From Darksidea phi (Eukaryota > Ascomycota > Dothideomycetes > Pleosporales > Lentitheciaceae): DNA of 64,000 nt. The notes beneath the pieces were generated by a model. That model was not told where the DNA came from. It worked only from the letters and a program-made list of their open reading frames with translations, and ran no database searches. Location of the stretch: assembly GCA_030770425.1 (NCBI GenBank), contig JASJFT010000003.1, positions 657,199-721,198 of the forward strand, written 5' to 3'. The position numbers and the translations under genes were made by a program. Each line of letters begins with the position of its first letter. The stretch's first letter is position 1. Shown one piece after another: positions 11,101 through 22,713 of this stretch.

Positions 11101-12750
11101 CAGCAAGGCGAAGCTGCAAATCCGCCTTCCAGACCAAAGCGCCACCGTCTTCGCCGCCTTCGTGTCCTGGCTGTACACGCGCAAACTGCAATCAGCTAGG
11201 CCTCAACGTTGAGCAACGCAAGCAACTAAGCATTGCGGTCGAAATGGTAGCAAAGCCCGAGCTTCTCCTCTTCCTAGGTAAGAGACACTGCGAGCTATTC
11301 CCACTTAGAACCTAGAGCTAACCCGTTCGTAGCGGCATTGTAGTCCTCACCAAAGAAATGGATGTTCCCTGCTCGGGTCTTAAAGACGCGTACAAAGCGG
11401 AAGTTAAGAAGACGTTAAAGGATCACTCCATCTCTGACCCTCTTATACGATAAATGCCATATCAATGCTCAGCTTATGACCGACGCGGCAAGACCCAAGA
11501 GCGCGCGAGTTTGGACTCCTGAGCATCATACGCCGCGTCTTTCACGACGCAATTCTTCCTAGCGATGCGACGCATGTTTCAGGAATATTGGCGCGATCCA
11601 ATTTGCTTGTATTGCAAAGGGGCACTGTGTGTCGTTGCTGTAAGCAAAATTCAATGCCTCGGAACGGGAGGTGGTACCAAGCTAACACAACGCAGACCCT
11701 CTTGAATGGTTTATCCTTTTTCAAAGTGAGACTGGGAAGCGCAATGTGCTGCGCGAGAAGCTGGCACGACCGCTGCCAATACCTTTGGGGCGAGTCCGCG
11801 CGCGAAGCGGGACAAACCCCCAACACCAAACGGAGCTTGAGGGGGTAAATGACGCTCGAACAGATATACAGGGAATCACGAAGACATTCTCCTCCGTCTT
11901 CTTGGTCACCCAACTCTTCAGCACCATTGATCAGCAAGCCATTCCGCGTCTCGTAGACGGAAGATCGCTCTTCGAAGCTCGAGAGCGAAGGTCGAAATCA
12001 CACTCATGGACTATTTTCATTGCGGCCAACGTAATAATCGAGGTGTTTTGGCAAACGATTACTTCAGTCTTGGTCTTCGTTACATGGTACTACCCTACCG
12101 GTCTTTTTCGGAGCCACGACCTGACTTTCCCAACCGCCGAATGAGGAGGGCTTGCCTTTACCGTCATCTGGCTGTTTTGCCTGTGGATATCAACTTTCTC
12201 GCAGGTTGTGGGAATTGGTATCACTCATGCGGAAACTGCTGTTCAGATAGCGACGCTGTTCTTCTGGCTGTCTTTGATATACTGCGGGTAAGCATCTTCC
12301 AGATTTCATATGTTCGAAGCGGGGACTGATCATGAACGAAGCGATCTTGTACCGCCAGCGGATCTGCCAAGATTTTGGCATTTCGTATACAGGGCATCTC
12401 CACTTAGGTACTTTATCGACGGGGCCGTGGTTGCTAGTCCAGCAAATACAGCGGTCAAGTGCTCAAGCGTTGAGATGCTGCACGTCACACCGGCGAGACA
12501 ATTATGCGGGGACTTCTTAACGCTGTGGATCGATGTGGCTGGTGGGTATTTGGAGTTCCCGGATGCTACTCACGACTGCGCCTACTTCCAGCTGTTTCAC
12601 ACGAACGCCTTGCTCACGAACATCGGGATCAACGTTGAGGATCGGTGGCATAACGTTGCGTACTTGACCGTCTACATCTTCTTCAACATCTTAGCTACCT
12701 TCCTGATATATTGGGTAGCGAGGGAAAGACAGTCAAGACCTCTGCGCTAG
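8110..12750 (+). pseudogene. Decayed PDR-type (ABCG) multidrug ABC transporter
   Basis: Ordered remnants of a full-size pleiotropic drug resistance efflux pump occur in several frames. These are NBD1 Walker A with [12 protein letters not shown] (about 8297-8332), NBD1 signature and Walker B region with NSTRGLDSATA (about 8726-8758), the DGYEIYF linker (8931 on), and transmembrane domain 1 (9407-9850). Then come the second-half start (10097-10450), NBD2 Walker A TGAGKTSLLDALA (about 10528-10566) and VGYAQQ-like segment, transmembrane domain 2 (11860-12290), and the C-terminus ending at 12747. Frameshifts separate these pieces, for example at the NBD1 signature near 8660-8680. The NBD2 signature and Walker B are replaced by an unrelated BTB-like gene. 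Such pumps normally export toxic or secondary metabolites; this copy cannot be functional. Confidence 0.88.
10845..11455 (+). pseudogene. Broken BTB/POZ-like gene inside the ABC transporter
   Basis: From an ATG near 10848 a frame begins like fungal BTB/POZ proteins: VVKVYVGKG, a stop, then KLREYDVHIEVL. An intron-like gap follows (about 10995-11068) and then a conserved-looking AAFVSWLYT segment (about 11155-11180), typical of the end of a BTB fold. Two in-frame TAG codons (near 10936 and 11080) disrupt it. A later coding-like piece is at about 11340-11440. Recognisable transporter sequence stops at about 10790 and resumes near 11690, so the piece interrupts NBD2. Assignment to BTB is by pattern only. 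Confidence 0.45.
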
Positions 12751-13521
12751 GATTGTCGAGGCGGTCAGCAAGCTATTCGCCCAAGTCGTAGCAGTCGGGT
12801 TTTCCTCGGGCGGCCTATGGTGCCAATGCCAACAGAGTATACGCTACCGCGAGCGAACAGACTGTAGACAGCTAGTATCTTAGACCGAGTGCACAGTTCG
12901 ACATGCTCCTTAGCTAGTGCATATAGCATGTTCCACATACAATGCAATAAAATGTTCATCTCTCGACCCCATCCCCCTACTAATCCTATCATCTGCCGCC
13001 TCGCTTCAAATTAATCCACAGCACTCCCCAACCATCCCCACGAATCCAGCCCCAACCCACAATGATGTACCCCCACACCGCACCACGCCTGCACGCACAC
13101 GCTACAAAAATACGTCTCGGCTGCCGCTGTTTGGAACGTGGTTAAACGTTTCTATTTCCTAATTTTTGTACTAACATCACTATAAGATTCTCCAGCTTCG
13201 ATAGATATGTATAAGGGGTCACGTTAATAATATAAGTAGAGTAGCGGCCTTGAGTATATATAAAGCTCGTTTTAGTTTACAATAACACTCTTCTTCCTGA
13301 CTTATGTAGCAAGATCTCCGCGCAAGGGTAATTTTAGGCCAGTTGTTGAGCTCAATATTTTGGAGTCCGTGGCCGTTCTGTAGCTGTGCAAAATAATTGG
13401 AACAAATGTCATAGCGTCCCAATGTAGCTAACCTATCTTGGAAAGGGATATTCGATTTCAGCGAGACCCGTGTGTATATTGCTACCTACGCTCGTTCCTC
13501 GCTCCGCAATTAACTAGAAAA
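12751..13521. other. Intergenic, no supported gene
   Basis: AT-rich and CA-rich DNA with short ORFs only. I see no protein family and no structured RNA before the tRNA terminator. Confidence 0.4.
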
Positions 13522-13554
13522 AATCGCGCTTCGAAAAAAAAGCGCAAAAAAAGA
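13522..13554 (-). terminator. RNA polymerase III T-run terminator of the tRNA
   Basis: On the minus strand, the DNA just downstream of the tRNA 3' end carries two runs of seven to eight T residues (A-runs at 13534-13541 and 13546-13552 on the plus strand). This is the standard Pol III stop signal. Confidence 0.7.
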
Positions 13555-13558
13555 ATAT

Positions 13559-13655
13559 GTCGCTTCTGTGGATCGAACACAGTACCTCCAGATACCGCAC
13601 AGGTTTGCAACCGAATAACTTCAGTCTGGCGCTCTCCCAAGTGAGCTAAAGCGAC
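13559..13655 (-). tRNA. tRNA-Phe (GAA) with a 25-nt intron
   Basis: The reverse complement folds as a standard tRNA. The acceptor stem is GTCGCTT paired with AAGCGAC, the D arm is GCTC...GAGC, and the anticodon stem is CCAGA/TCTGG with loop CTGAAGA (anticodon GAA). The T arm is CTGTG-TTCGATC-CACAG. A 25-nt intron interrupts directly after position 37, the canonical place for nuclear pre-tRNA introns and known for tRNA-Phe in fungi. The mature length is 72 nt without CCA. All stems pair, so the gene appears functional. Confidence 0.95.
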
Positions 13656-15377
13656 TTTCATGATTATATAATGTTTACAATAAAATATATATACTAATAT
13701 CTCTATGCCCGCTTGCCCCGCTTATGCCGCCCTTGTGCCGCGGAGGTTGCACCGGCTCTAAGCTAAGCCAAGCCGACCCGCGCCATTCCACTAATCCTAG
13801 CTCGCCCCCCACAGTAGCTTTATCGATAAGCACCCAAGTCGAAGTTGATGCCCAATCTGGCCTCGAGCACGACAGCATCGTCATTAGCATGGTGTTTTAA
13901 TTTATCCGCTGACTTCCACGTACATACACGACAATGTCTCTCCTTCCTCTCTATGTCTGCATCTCAATTTCGGCATCTAAATTGGTGTCCTGCGGACACT
14001 TTTAATCAGATACGCACGGCGATACATTACGTCAAAATCGTATTACCCAAAACCTCATCATCATGCTGCCTATGAGCTCTGGCACTAGCAAGCTTCAATA
14101 GACTAGGAAAATTAATAGCAGATAAAGTGCGCGTTTCTGAGCGCTAGAGGGTGCGTAATCTAGCGAACCAAAGTGGGTCGATAAACGATGCACCAGATTA
14201 TGGGAGGTAGAATATAGCTGACACTTAAAAGCGCACAGAATTACGAATTGCTGATCTCAGCGATAAATGGTGAATTGGGACGACATCTTGAAGGCTTTAA
14301 TAAGCCATCGCACTGCCAGAAGTGAAGAGAACCGGGGGAGGCTCGCTCGCCATCAGCACATCTGCCAGCCGCTGCAACACACTCTTTACGGACGTCATGG
14401 TGCCGCTAGATTTGCGGAAGAGGTCGTTCGCACATTATATAATAGACAGATCTTCTACCTAGCGACATTCTTGAGTAGAGACAAGCCCATCAGATTCTAA
14501 CAAACTTCAAGGGCAGCTTGCGTAGCAGTTGAAAGATTTCTATGCCGCTGAGATGGTGGAGTCAGGACTTAATCGTGCCGAGCTTCTCAGGCTGGTAGGG
14601 CCAGTTAATGCTGACTTTGGGCTCGTCCTCCATGCGCAATCAAAGGAGGGTGACGCCTCTAACCTTTCTGAGATATGAACGACACCACCATTCGCTTGTT
14701 GGTCTGAAGGGAGTCTCTGAAAAGATTACATTATCTTTCGATTGGCACTGTCGCCCAGCAAAAGTGATTCGGGGAAGGTCCCACTGTATCACTGACGTTG
14801 GGAAGAAATCAGTGCGCGGATTGCATGTTCTCCCACTTCCCTTCCCAATTGTCACTGGGGCGTGCCCTCGGAAAGGCTTCGCGCAAACAATCCGTGAATA
14901 GACGGAGCGGGTCGTGGTATCAGAGCGCGAGTGGAGGGCGTAACTGGGCGCCGGCGTGGGGCTTGTTAGCGTCGGAAGGGATATAGAAGCTAGGACGGCA
15001 ACAAGCCCAACAAATAGTCAACGACTCATCGCACGATAATTATCACACCATGTCAGGAGATGCCGGAGTCCCGGCCAAGTAGAGGACACTATTGAACCAG
15101 AAAAATGGCGGTTGTTCTGGTCGTTGAGAAGCCATCGAGTTCTTGGTGGGAAGCGGGGGCATCCCCGGGCGGCTTTCATTGGATACAAGCCATATAGACG
15201 TCGCCGCCTTTTCGGCAGGTCTGGAAGGTAGAGCGAGTGCATTGGCAGGCGGCTCCCAGCAGATATGGATGAGCGACGGACCTCTTGGCAAGCGAACCAT
15301 AAAGTCACTGCACCCCGCACATCGTCAGAAACTCCACGTCGGTGAATCCTTCTCTTCGGCCCCGCAAACCCGATTAT
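13656..15377. other. Intergenic, no supported gene
   Basis: Short ORFs on both strands (for example 14267-14500 plus) show no recognisable domain. The sequence is moderately AT-rich and looks like decayed DNA. Confidence 0.4.
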
Positions 15378-15470
15378 CATTTGCGATACTGAACCTCTTT
15401 TCGAGATTCATTTACGATACTGAATCTCTTTTCGAAATTCATTTACGATACTGAACTTCTTTTCGAGATT
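15378..15470. repeat. Three tandem copies of a 31-bp unit
   Basis: Units at 15378-15408, 15409-15439 and 15440-15470 each begin CATTTRCGATACTGAA and end TTTTCGARATT, differing at only a few positions. They lie 90 bp upstream of an ankyrin-like gene and could be part of its promoter; no function is shown by the sequence. Confidence 0.9.
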
Positions 15471-15559
15471 TCCTGTGCAACCGTGCGGTAGAACGAAGCA
15501 TTGCCCAAGGCAGATCGTTATACACATACGCCACGTCCAAACTTCCCCTTGAGAGCAAA

Positions 15560-16612
15560 ATGGGCCTAGTAGACCTCCCACTTGAGGCCGTTCAAGCCAT
15601 AATGGAGGAAACAGTCTTGCTCGTGGGACTTTGGGAAGCTGTTCATTTAAGGCTTGTCTCTAGTACGTCTTCCCCGGGAATTGGTATTGGATGAAGCTAA
15701 TCGCATGAAGAGCTCTTCGATACCGAAGTACAGCGCGCTATCTATGCGCTTGAAACATTTGATGGCTTCCGGTTCAGAGATATACCGCCAGCGGCCATGT
15801 CGTTACCAGACAAGATGGACCCGGCGATGACGACCAGGCTCATACTAAGCAGAATGCGCACGAAGAATTCCGAAAAGAGGCCGCTCTGCCTTGCCATGAC
15901 CCGCGCAGTGGACCATCTCGAAAATCAGTTTGGGCAGGAGGAAGCCGGCTCGCGGCAAGATATCATCGAAGCGCTTGCCGGAGCAACGGCAGTTGCTATG
16001 CCCCTTTATGAGATAGTCGACTGCCTTCGCACGGACCTCACTGTATGGCTTGAGAGGCTGCAGTGGGTCAACCAGAACAGATTCGTCACTTTGAGTGACA
16101 ATTACCCTAGGGTCAATGCCATTAACACTCCTATTGATCGTCTCGAACCGACTGCGGATGGATACACCGACTCTGCGCCTCAAGACGCGCTCATTGCCGC
16201 ATTATGCACGAAACGGTTTCAATTGGCGAAACAGTTACTTGAGGGTAACATGAAGGCCATGACCGAAAGCCCTACATTCGGCGTACCCTTGGAAGTCGCG
16301 GCAGCAATGGGGGCTCAGGAGGTTGTCCAGATGATCCTAGACGGATTAGTAGCACAGGAAGAGGATGTTGACACGCCTGCCATCATAAGGAGAGCCATGC
16401 GGTCTGTCTTGGAAGGTGCAGCAGCAGGAGGCCAAGGGCATATTATTGGAGTGATGCTGGCCCACCGAGGGCTCGATCAAGTGAGCTTACGCAAAGAGCT
16501 CAGTATATTCCATGCTAGCGGTCGAGCATGGGCACCAAGATGTCGCACTTCTTCGGAAGACAAGTCTTCGCCAGTGGAGGACTTGGAGGACACATTTATC
16601 AGTGGGATGTAG
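15560..16612 (+). CDS. Ankyrin-like fungal protein, 3' end uncertain
   Basis: I join exon 15560-15662 and exon 15711-16612 across a 48-nt intron (GTACGT...GCTAAT...AAG). The N-terminus (MGLVDLPLEAVQAI, then a helix with LWEAVHLRLV) resembles a class of Dothideomycete proteins that start with an F-box-like helix and carry ankyrin repeats. Two helix-loop-helix units with the spacing of ankyrin repeats occur at about 16270-16480 (PLEVAAAMGAQEVVQMIL, then EGAAAGGQGHIIGVML). Just after HRGLDQ a third unit (MLAVEHGHQDVALL, about 16513-16554) continues in another frame. Either there is an intron starting GTGAGC at about 16479, or a frameshift has truncated the protein. Partner and role are unknown. 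Confidence 0.6.
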
Positions 16613-19600
16613 CTCGAGATACGGTGATTCGATGCGGAATCTCACACAAATTGTATTATTACAAGGTGGAAAGTGCAGTATCTGAAGACCTGTCTTGAAC
16701 AAACTCCCTCTACCACAACGCCATAGATATCCTCCTTCACAGCGCGTGCCATCCAGGACTCTCACCCTTGCAACGGCGATGCTCGCGATTTCCTTATCGT
16801 TCACGGAGTTGTGGCGGTCGGTCACCACGAAACCCGCCCAGTTCCCATTTTCGGTATCCAGGAAATCGCTGTACTTCGTAGGGCCACGCTCGACCGCATT
16901 CCATTGGAAGCCGTTTGCACCCGCCAAGTGTGTCCGCTTTCTGCAGCTAGCCCTCATTGATGATGTTCGTAACGCCGATCCTCTTCGCATTTCCGACATT
17001 GTCGCCGGAAGTCTTCCTCGGCCATCCGGTAAGTTTTGTCTGAAAAGGGCATTGCGTCATCGCCATCTAGCTTGACCTTAGCTTGACCTGACTCTTGACA
17101 TAGTGCCTTCTTGCATGTCATGGAAGTTCTCCACCACCGGGTCGCCTCTAACACGTTCTCCGGAATTCTTGGATCCCTCACTCGAGTCGCGAGTCGCTCC
17201 GAGATGAGGCTTCCTCAGAGTTCGAATTCGAAGTCTGGCTTCGCTTATCACCTCGTTGACGCCGTTTCTCTTCAAACCTAACGCGTGTGGGTAGCTTTAA
17301 GCATCATGTTGAAGAAATGGTACGAATGCACGCTTCGCTAGATGCCCCTGGGAGTTTGGCCGGTATTTCCAATGGAGGCTTCCGCGGTATCCTTTGTTTT
17401 CGTTATGATATGTAGTTGGGATGGTGGTAAATCATGGAAGGTTAAATTTCGGCCATGATTCACTCGAATGTTTTACCTTGTCTACCTAATATGCGTCATA
17501 AGCTAGGTTTTTGGCCTTCTACAAGTTGCTATTTCGACGGACAGCACTGGTACTAGATATATTACCGCCGGACAAGAGACTTTGTTTCTACCTGAGAGGT
17601 TGAGAGAAAGAAAGCGTGTCGCAGCATCATATTATCGTAGGTTTCGATTGATGTTTCCAGGCCACCGGAGAAAGGAGATTGATAGATTCTTAGCAGAGGA
17701 CGCCATGCATGAACAGGACCTATTCGGACAGGATTATGGGGCAAAGTATTTGGCTTGAATTCTGAACTTGCTGGTCGATGATCAACTTACTCCTTCTTGT
17801 TGTGCTGTGGTGGCTTCTTCGGCGTTGAGTGTTGTGGGACATGCCCCCGACCCACCACATGTCTCCATGCATGTAACATGCAACCGTATTATATTCCTTG
17901 CCCCTCTTAGATATTGGACGAGTCTGGATTGAAAGAGAGAGAGGCGTTGCATTTAAAGCACCTCGAACGACGCTGTAGCTGGGCTGCGAGCGGGACATGA
18001 CGGTGGCCAGCTCAGATTTAAACCCGCCTTCTATAATTTTCTTCTTGGTCTCACTCAGCAACGTTTTCATCTTCTCGTAATTGAAGTTGCTTGGTTTTAG
18101 ATTTATTGGGCGGTATTGCAGTGGAGTTCCGCAAATCCGCGTACGCCGTTACGCCCTTCCATCTCACAACTCAACTAACACCCGGAGAGTACAATAGTGC
18201 AAAAAATGGGAAAAATATGTAACAGCGGGTATTGCCTGGTAGTCACTCATCTAACTACTAATCGTGAATGGCGCCCTCTAAAACTACAACGTGGACGGAG
18301 CAGATAGAATTGGGAGAGGTTTTCAAGTGGCGTTCTCTAATCAGGCCTCGCCGGAGTGCATTTCCTAGTCCCTACAGTTCCTTGTTGATTCCCAGCATCT
18401 GTATATTTTTCGCCTGCACAAGGGCAATATACAAAGTTGTACCAAATAATTATTGAACGAGGCCAAATACTATAGCAACTACTGCCCATACATGTATTCT
18501 ATCGCCTAGCATGCCATCTACTCCTCACTGCTTAGTGGCTACTTGGGGCATCTGCTCTTCAGCGTTCGCCTCGTTAAAAGAGGTGAAACGCCAAGGGCTG
18601 AGCGCTTGCAGATCGTGCCGAAACAATCTGCCGTTCTCACCGCGTACCTAAACAATGCCATTCCTGCAACGCATACTGGAATGACGAGATTCAAGACCGC
18701 CAGGGACACTGGATACGTTCGATTCCAAGGCCAGCTTTGGCTCTGGTACAATGCGGTTGAAGAAAATCAAGAAGCGTGGAGCGAAAAGAAGGGTGCGGCG
18801 AAAAGGCAGCAGCAGCGCTTCCTTCCGCCCAGCAGTGACGCTACGAGCGGTAGCGGGGGAAGACCTCACAGCGGAGCTGTGTTCAACGCTCCCATCACTG
18901 GACGCAATGTGGTGGCTGGGACGAATGTTACGGGAGACACGTAGCGTTTGCTCCCTGTTGATCTACAAAGCTGCGTGAGTGCATCACGGAGAGATCCCTC
19001 AATCGACAATTGTTAAGGGGGCACAATCCGGGTTCTGTCAACGCAGAAACCCAAAGTGCAGCTCGATCAAATGTGGAAACCATACGGGTCGAGGAGGTGA
19101 CGAGTAGCCGTGCGGCTTGCTGGCGTCCCGTGGATTACCAAAGGCGGACACCGCTTGTCTTCAAGCAGAGGTGCGGCTTAGACTCTTGCTGCTCCCTGTT
19201 ACAAGCCGAAGAGCAACCATGGAAGAGCCCATCTTCCACTATCGTTGCTGGAGCGAGTATTGAACACCAATCGATGCGCAGAGACGTGGCATAGTTCCCT
19301 TGTGTTGTAAACTTGGTCAAATCTTACCCATGACAGCTTTCATAGCTCCCATCGCGCGCGGTAACAATATCCCGTAGACTATTATGGGTGTTTCGGAGAC
19401 GCCTTCGCGGTAAACAAGACTGAGAAGAGAATGGTGATCGACAGGACGCAAGATCCCTGTGATGCGTAGAAGGTATGTGTGAGAATTGGAGTCTAAAGAT
19501 AACCAATCGGATATGGCGAAGAGGTAGGTCGGCTTTGATCTTGTGCATTGAATTCGTGTTGCGTGGAGGGAATCCGCTCCTGCAGGAGTTTCACCGTGGC

Positions 19601-19996
19601 GAGACGTATTACGTAATTAGCACGGTTTCAATGAGAGCCAGATCGTGAGTTCTCGACGCCCGGCACTAACCCCGCTTCTCCACTAATGATCCGCGACGCG
19701 AGACCGACCGTCTCTGAGACCAATGCGAGTCATTCGATCGGATCGACGCGAACCAACCGCTTCCGCTCGAGGCTAGGCACGATATAGGCGCCCGCTCCGA
19801 GGACCCTACGACCGATGATTGCCATATGCATGAACGGAAACGCTTAAGCTCACATAAGCGCCAACACTCAGAGCCGTCGCAGCCTGACAAGACGTCGCAG
19901 CCTATACAGAAAAGGCAGAGGCTCGACCACCGAAGAAAGCCCAGTTGGCCACAAGGTGACCGTTCCTTGCGGCGCAGCTGCGCGTCCAGCTCATGC
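16613..19996. other. Long stretch without a supported gene
   Basis: Several 60-170-codon ORFs are present (minus 16487-16999, minus 17720-18070, plus 18543-18944) but none shows a domain I recognise. A basic, Ser/Gln-rich segment with QPIQKRQRL at about 19826-19960 resembles the N-terminus of a repetitive protein common in Dothideomycete genomes; this is a weak impression. The segment is probably decayed DNA. Confidence 0.35.
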
Positions 19997-20255
19997 GCGC
20001 TAGCACTAGCGCTAAGTACTATATAGGCAGGCTTCCTGAGCAGTTCAATCCACCTCTTTTACACCAACTTTTATCAACGTCAGTCTCGAGCGGCACGGGA
20101 AGTTGTGTTGGCGTTTGCAGAACTCTCCATCCTCCACTTTCGTGTTAGTAGAAGTGGCGGTAGACCACTGTTTGGGGTCCGCGCTAGCGCTAGTCTCTAT
20201 ATAGGCAGGACTTCTGCCTAAACCAATCCACATCTCTTACACCAACTTTTATCAT
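19997..20255 (+). promoter_or_regulatory. Duplicated core promoter
   Basis: Two copies of an approximately 75-85-bp block lie at 19997-20080 and 20181-20255. Each has a GCGCTAGC-rich palindromic start, a TATATAGGCAGG TATA box (20020 and 20198), CAATCCAC, and the shared TTACACCAACTTTTATCA near the presumed transcription start. The second TATA box is about 80 bp upstream of the ATG at 20282, a suitable distance for that gene. The copies are direct and about 180 bp apart. Confidence 0.75.
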
Positions 20256-20281
20256 TTCGTACTCCAGGCACAATCCCCGTT

Positions 20282-20994
20282 ATGGAGACTCGCACCGTTT
20301 ACCTTCTATCTTTCCGCTCAAGGGCTCGAGACCGTGCTCACTTCGCGATCTGGGTCCCATATGCCAACAACAACACCGGCACCTCTATCCATGTCGTCGG
20401 AGGGCCAATGTTTGGATTTAAGCTCGAATTCAAACGAGCATACGATCCTGCGTCGACCGGGGAGAAGTATGAATCGTTTCCGATTGGCCAGATCGACGCA
20501 AAACACGTCCACGACTTCACTGGGGAGAGCGTACTCGACTCGGATCCAAGAAGCGACCTCGAAATAGTAGCCAGTCAGATCCCGCCTCCCCGGATAAGCC
20601 AAAGCCTGCTGGGTCCAGTCAACGGTGTAAGTAATGTAGGAACCGAGTGCGTTTACGTTCATTCGTTAACTCAAACAGACAACGAACCGTCGGTGTCAGG
20701 AGTGGACTGCGGATTTCGTGGCACGGCTCGTCGAGCTTCAATACCTTGATGATTCGGCTAGAGACATCGTTCAGTCCAAACGAGATCCTCCTACACACGG
20801 CATAGGCTTGACGCCGGTTCCTCGACCACAACCACAGCAACAGGCACAGTATGTAACCCCGCGGCCATTGCGGTTGTGTTCCTAGAACACGTCGCAACTC
20901 CCTGATAGATCTGAGTAGACTCTGCAATAAAAGGTCCTTTGCTAACCTGTACGTGGAACTTAGGCCACAACAACAACAGCAGCAGCAGCAGTAA
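20282..20994 (+). CDS. Conserved fungal protein of unknown function, polyQ tail
   Basis: I join exons 20282-20626, 20679-20848 and 20964-20994 (546 nt, 181 aa). Introns have GTAAGT...GTTAAC...CAG and GTATGT...GCTAAC...TTAG; only this splicing keeps a sensible frame. The protein begins METRTVYLLSFRSRARDRAH, then AIWVPYANNNTGTSIHVVG, and has a conserved-looking NRRCQEWTADFV core (residues about 119-130) and SKRDPPTHGIGL. This matches a widespread fungal family without known function (I think DUF6914; name unverified). It ends in a run of eight Gln encoded by CAA/CAG, mostly on the last exon. There is no signal peptide. It is likely driven by the duplicated TATA promoter just upstream. Confidence 0.85.
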
Positions 20995-21757
20995 TCTTCC
21001 GCAATCATTTGGAAATGGGATGCAACCGCGAATCGCTATCGACGCTATGATGGCGCCCAGTGGGTGTGGCAGTAGTAAGATGTTCGGAGGTCTGTCCTCC
21101 CGCAAGCACTCGACATCACAACGTACTGATCTGCTGACAGACTAGTATGCTTCGGCCACCGTGACGCCGATGGAAGGGACTGCGGGCTCTTTGGGAATAT
21201 TCGGGACTACATGTTGTTGTTTCCCAAGACAGCGCCTTTTCTGGCATTAGTACTAGATAATACGTCCATGAAGAAATAACCTTCGAATTCCATCGTTTCG
21301 TTCCTATTTGTTTCGGTTCCGCGTTCTTGCTCTCGTTTATTGTTTTATGCTTGTATCTGTATATACCTGCACTCATTTACTTTTTTACATTGTTTTTATT
21401 ATTTATTATATCTTACTAATCGATTTTATAGCGGACGACGTCAAGAATACTCTATAATATATATTAAGGGGTGACTAAATTACTATATAACTGTATCCGA
21501 AATAGGCGTCTCGTTGTGGATAGGTATATGTATAGCACCTCTACTCTATGTACAGACTCCTACTATATTTTATGCCGACCTTACAAAAGGGAGTCCTACT
21601 GTGAAAAATCCAAACCAATGGAATAGACTTGTCGTGTATAAGGCGTGTACAAACCTGCACCTTTTTTATTGTTTGCCACATCTTACTGGGAAGCCGCAAG
21701 TAATTTAAAGAAGAGATCGTTGTAGGTAGAAGCTCACATGCAATGTGATGTCAGTCT

Positions 21758-22713
21758 TCAGAAACCTCTAAACCATTGCCGGGTATAATTCCAAGCCTCC
21801 ATCTCTTGCGAGTAAGGGGTAAGGAAAGAGTCGATCCATCCAGCCGCATGCCACTCCTCCCAGTCGCCCACACAATACGTAGCCTTGCAATACTCCCAAT
21901 ACTCAGGCAACCAGCCTGCCTGCTCCCAGTCAATAATGCCCAAGACCCTCGCGGGCGACGTAGTCGAGATGATGATGTTACTACGGTGCAGGTCGCCATG
22001 GGTGAATCCGATGGGACCGTCGTCCGGCAGGAAGTTTCTAAACGGGTCGTGCACTTTGTCCGGTTCTGGGGCGATTCGACGCCATAGCCATGACAGCCAA
22101 TCGTGGAAGGTTTTGGCGTTGGGAAATGATCCTGGCTCTTTCTGGCCGTCTAGTATTCGATCCCGTAGCGGACTATGCACAATAGAACCTGTGTGAGGAT
22201 ATAAGTGGGTGTTAAATAGAGGTGTGGATTGCGATGCTTACCAATGGATTGATCCTGAGGGCTTCGCCTCATAGCACGAAGCTGTCTCATGAACCTCCGT
22301 AAATCTTGACACACGGTGCGCTTATCCTCGTCGTTCAACAGATCGTACCGCTCTAGAAGCGTAGGGCCTGGAATAAGCTGCATGTATATGAACACATCTC
22401 GTCCGTCAGTGTCCCATCCATAGACTTCAGGCACAGGGACTTGATTCCTTAGAAACTTTCGCACTGCCCAAAGACACAAAGCTTCCGACGTGGAGATCCT
22501 CGACCCGAATTTGACAATGAGGCCAAGGTCTTCGAACTTGACCGGCGGAGGATAACAGAGTGGCCGCGGGTCTATCGAGGTTGAGCGAGCCCGTACTTCA
22601 GCAGGCGATGGCAAGGTTCGTTCTGCGCCATGGTCTCGAAAGAATGAAGAGTCGAGAAAGTACATTCGTGCCTTGGTGCCGTCTGGCAGGTCGGATGGTG
22701 AAAACTGCGACAT
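21758..22713 (-). CDS. APH-fold small-molecule phosphotransferase
   Basis: Exons 22713-22242 and 22188-21758 (903 nt, 300 aa) are joined over a 53-nt intron (GTAAGC...CACAG). The protein has the aminoglycoside phosphotransferase/choline kinase-like fold. A nucleotide-binding N-lobe segment (LGLIVKFGSRISTSEALC) is followed by a hinge (FIYMQLIPGPTL). The catalytic loop is HGDLHRSN at residues about 221-228 and the metal-binding Asp is in IIDWEQAG (about 244). Fungal members are abundant, mostly uncharacterised, and phosphorylate unknown small molecules. I chose the ATG at 22713 because the longer open frame begins only with a TTG. All catalytic residues are present, so it is probably active. 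It is divergently placed relative to a gene-poor stretch. Confidence 0.87.

Noticed and set aside
15378..15470. Tandem 31-bp units as a CRISPR array
   Set aside because: The units are contiguous with no unique spacers, and the genome is eukaryotic.
16487..16999. Minus-strand 170-codon ORF containing TENGNWAGFVVTD
   Set aside because: The phrase vaguely recalls a glycosidase, but the rest has no domain and overlaps the end of the ankyrin-like gene on the other strand.
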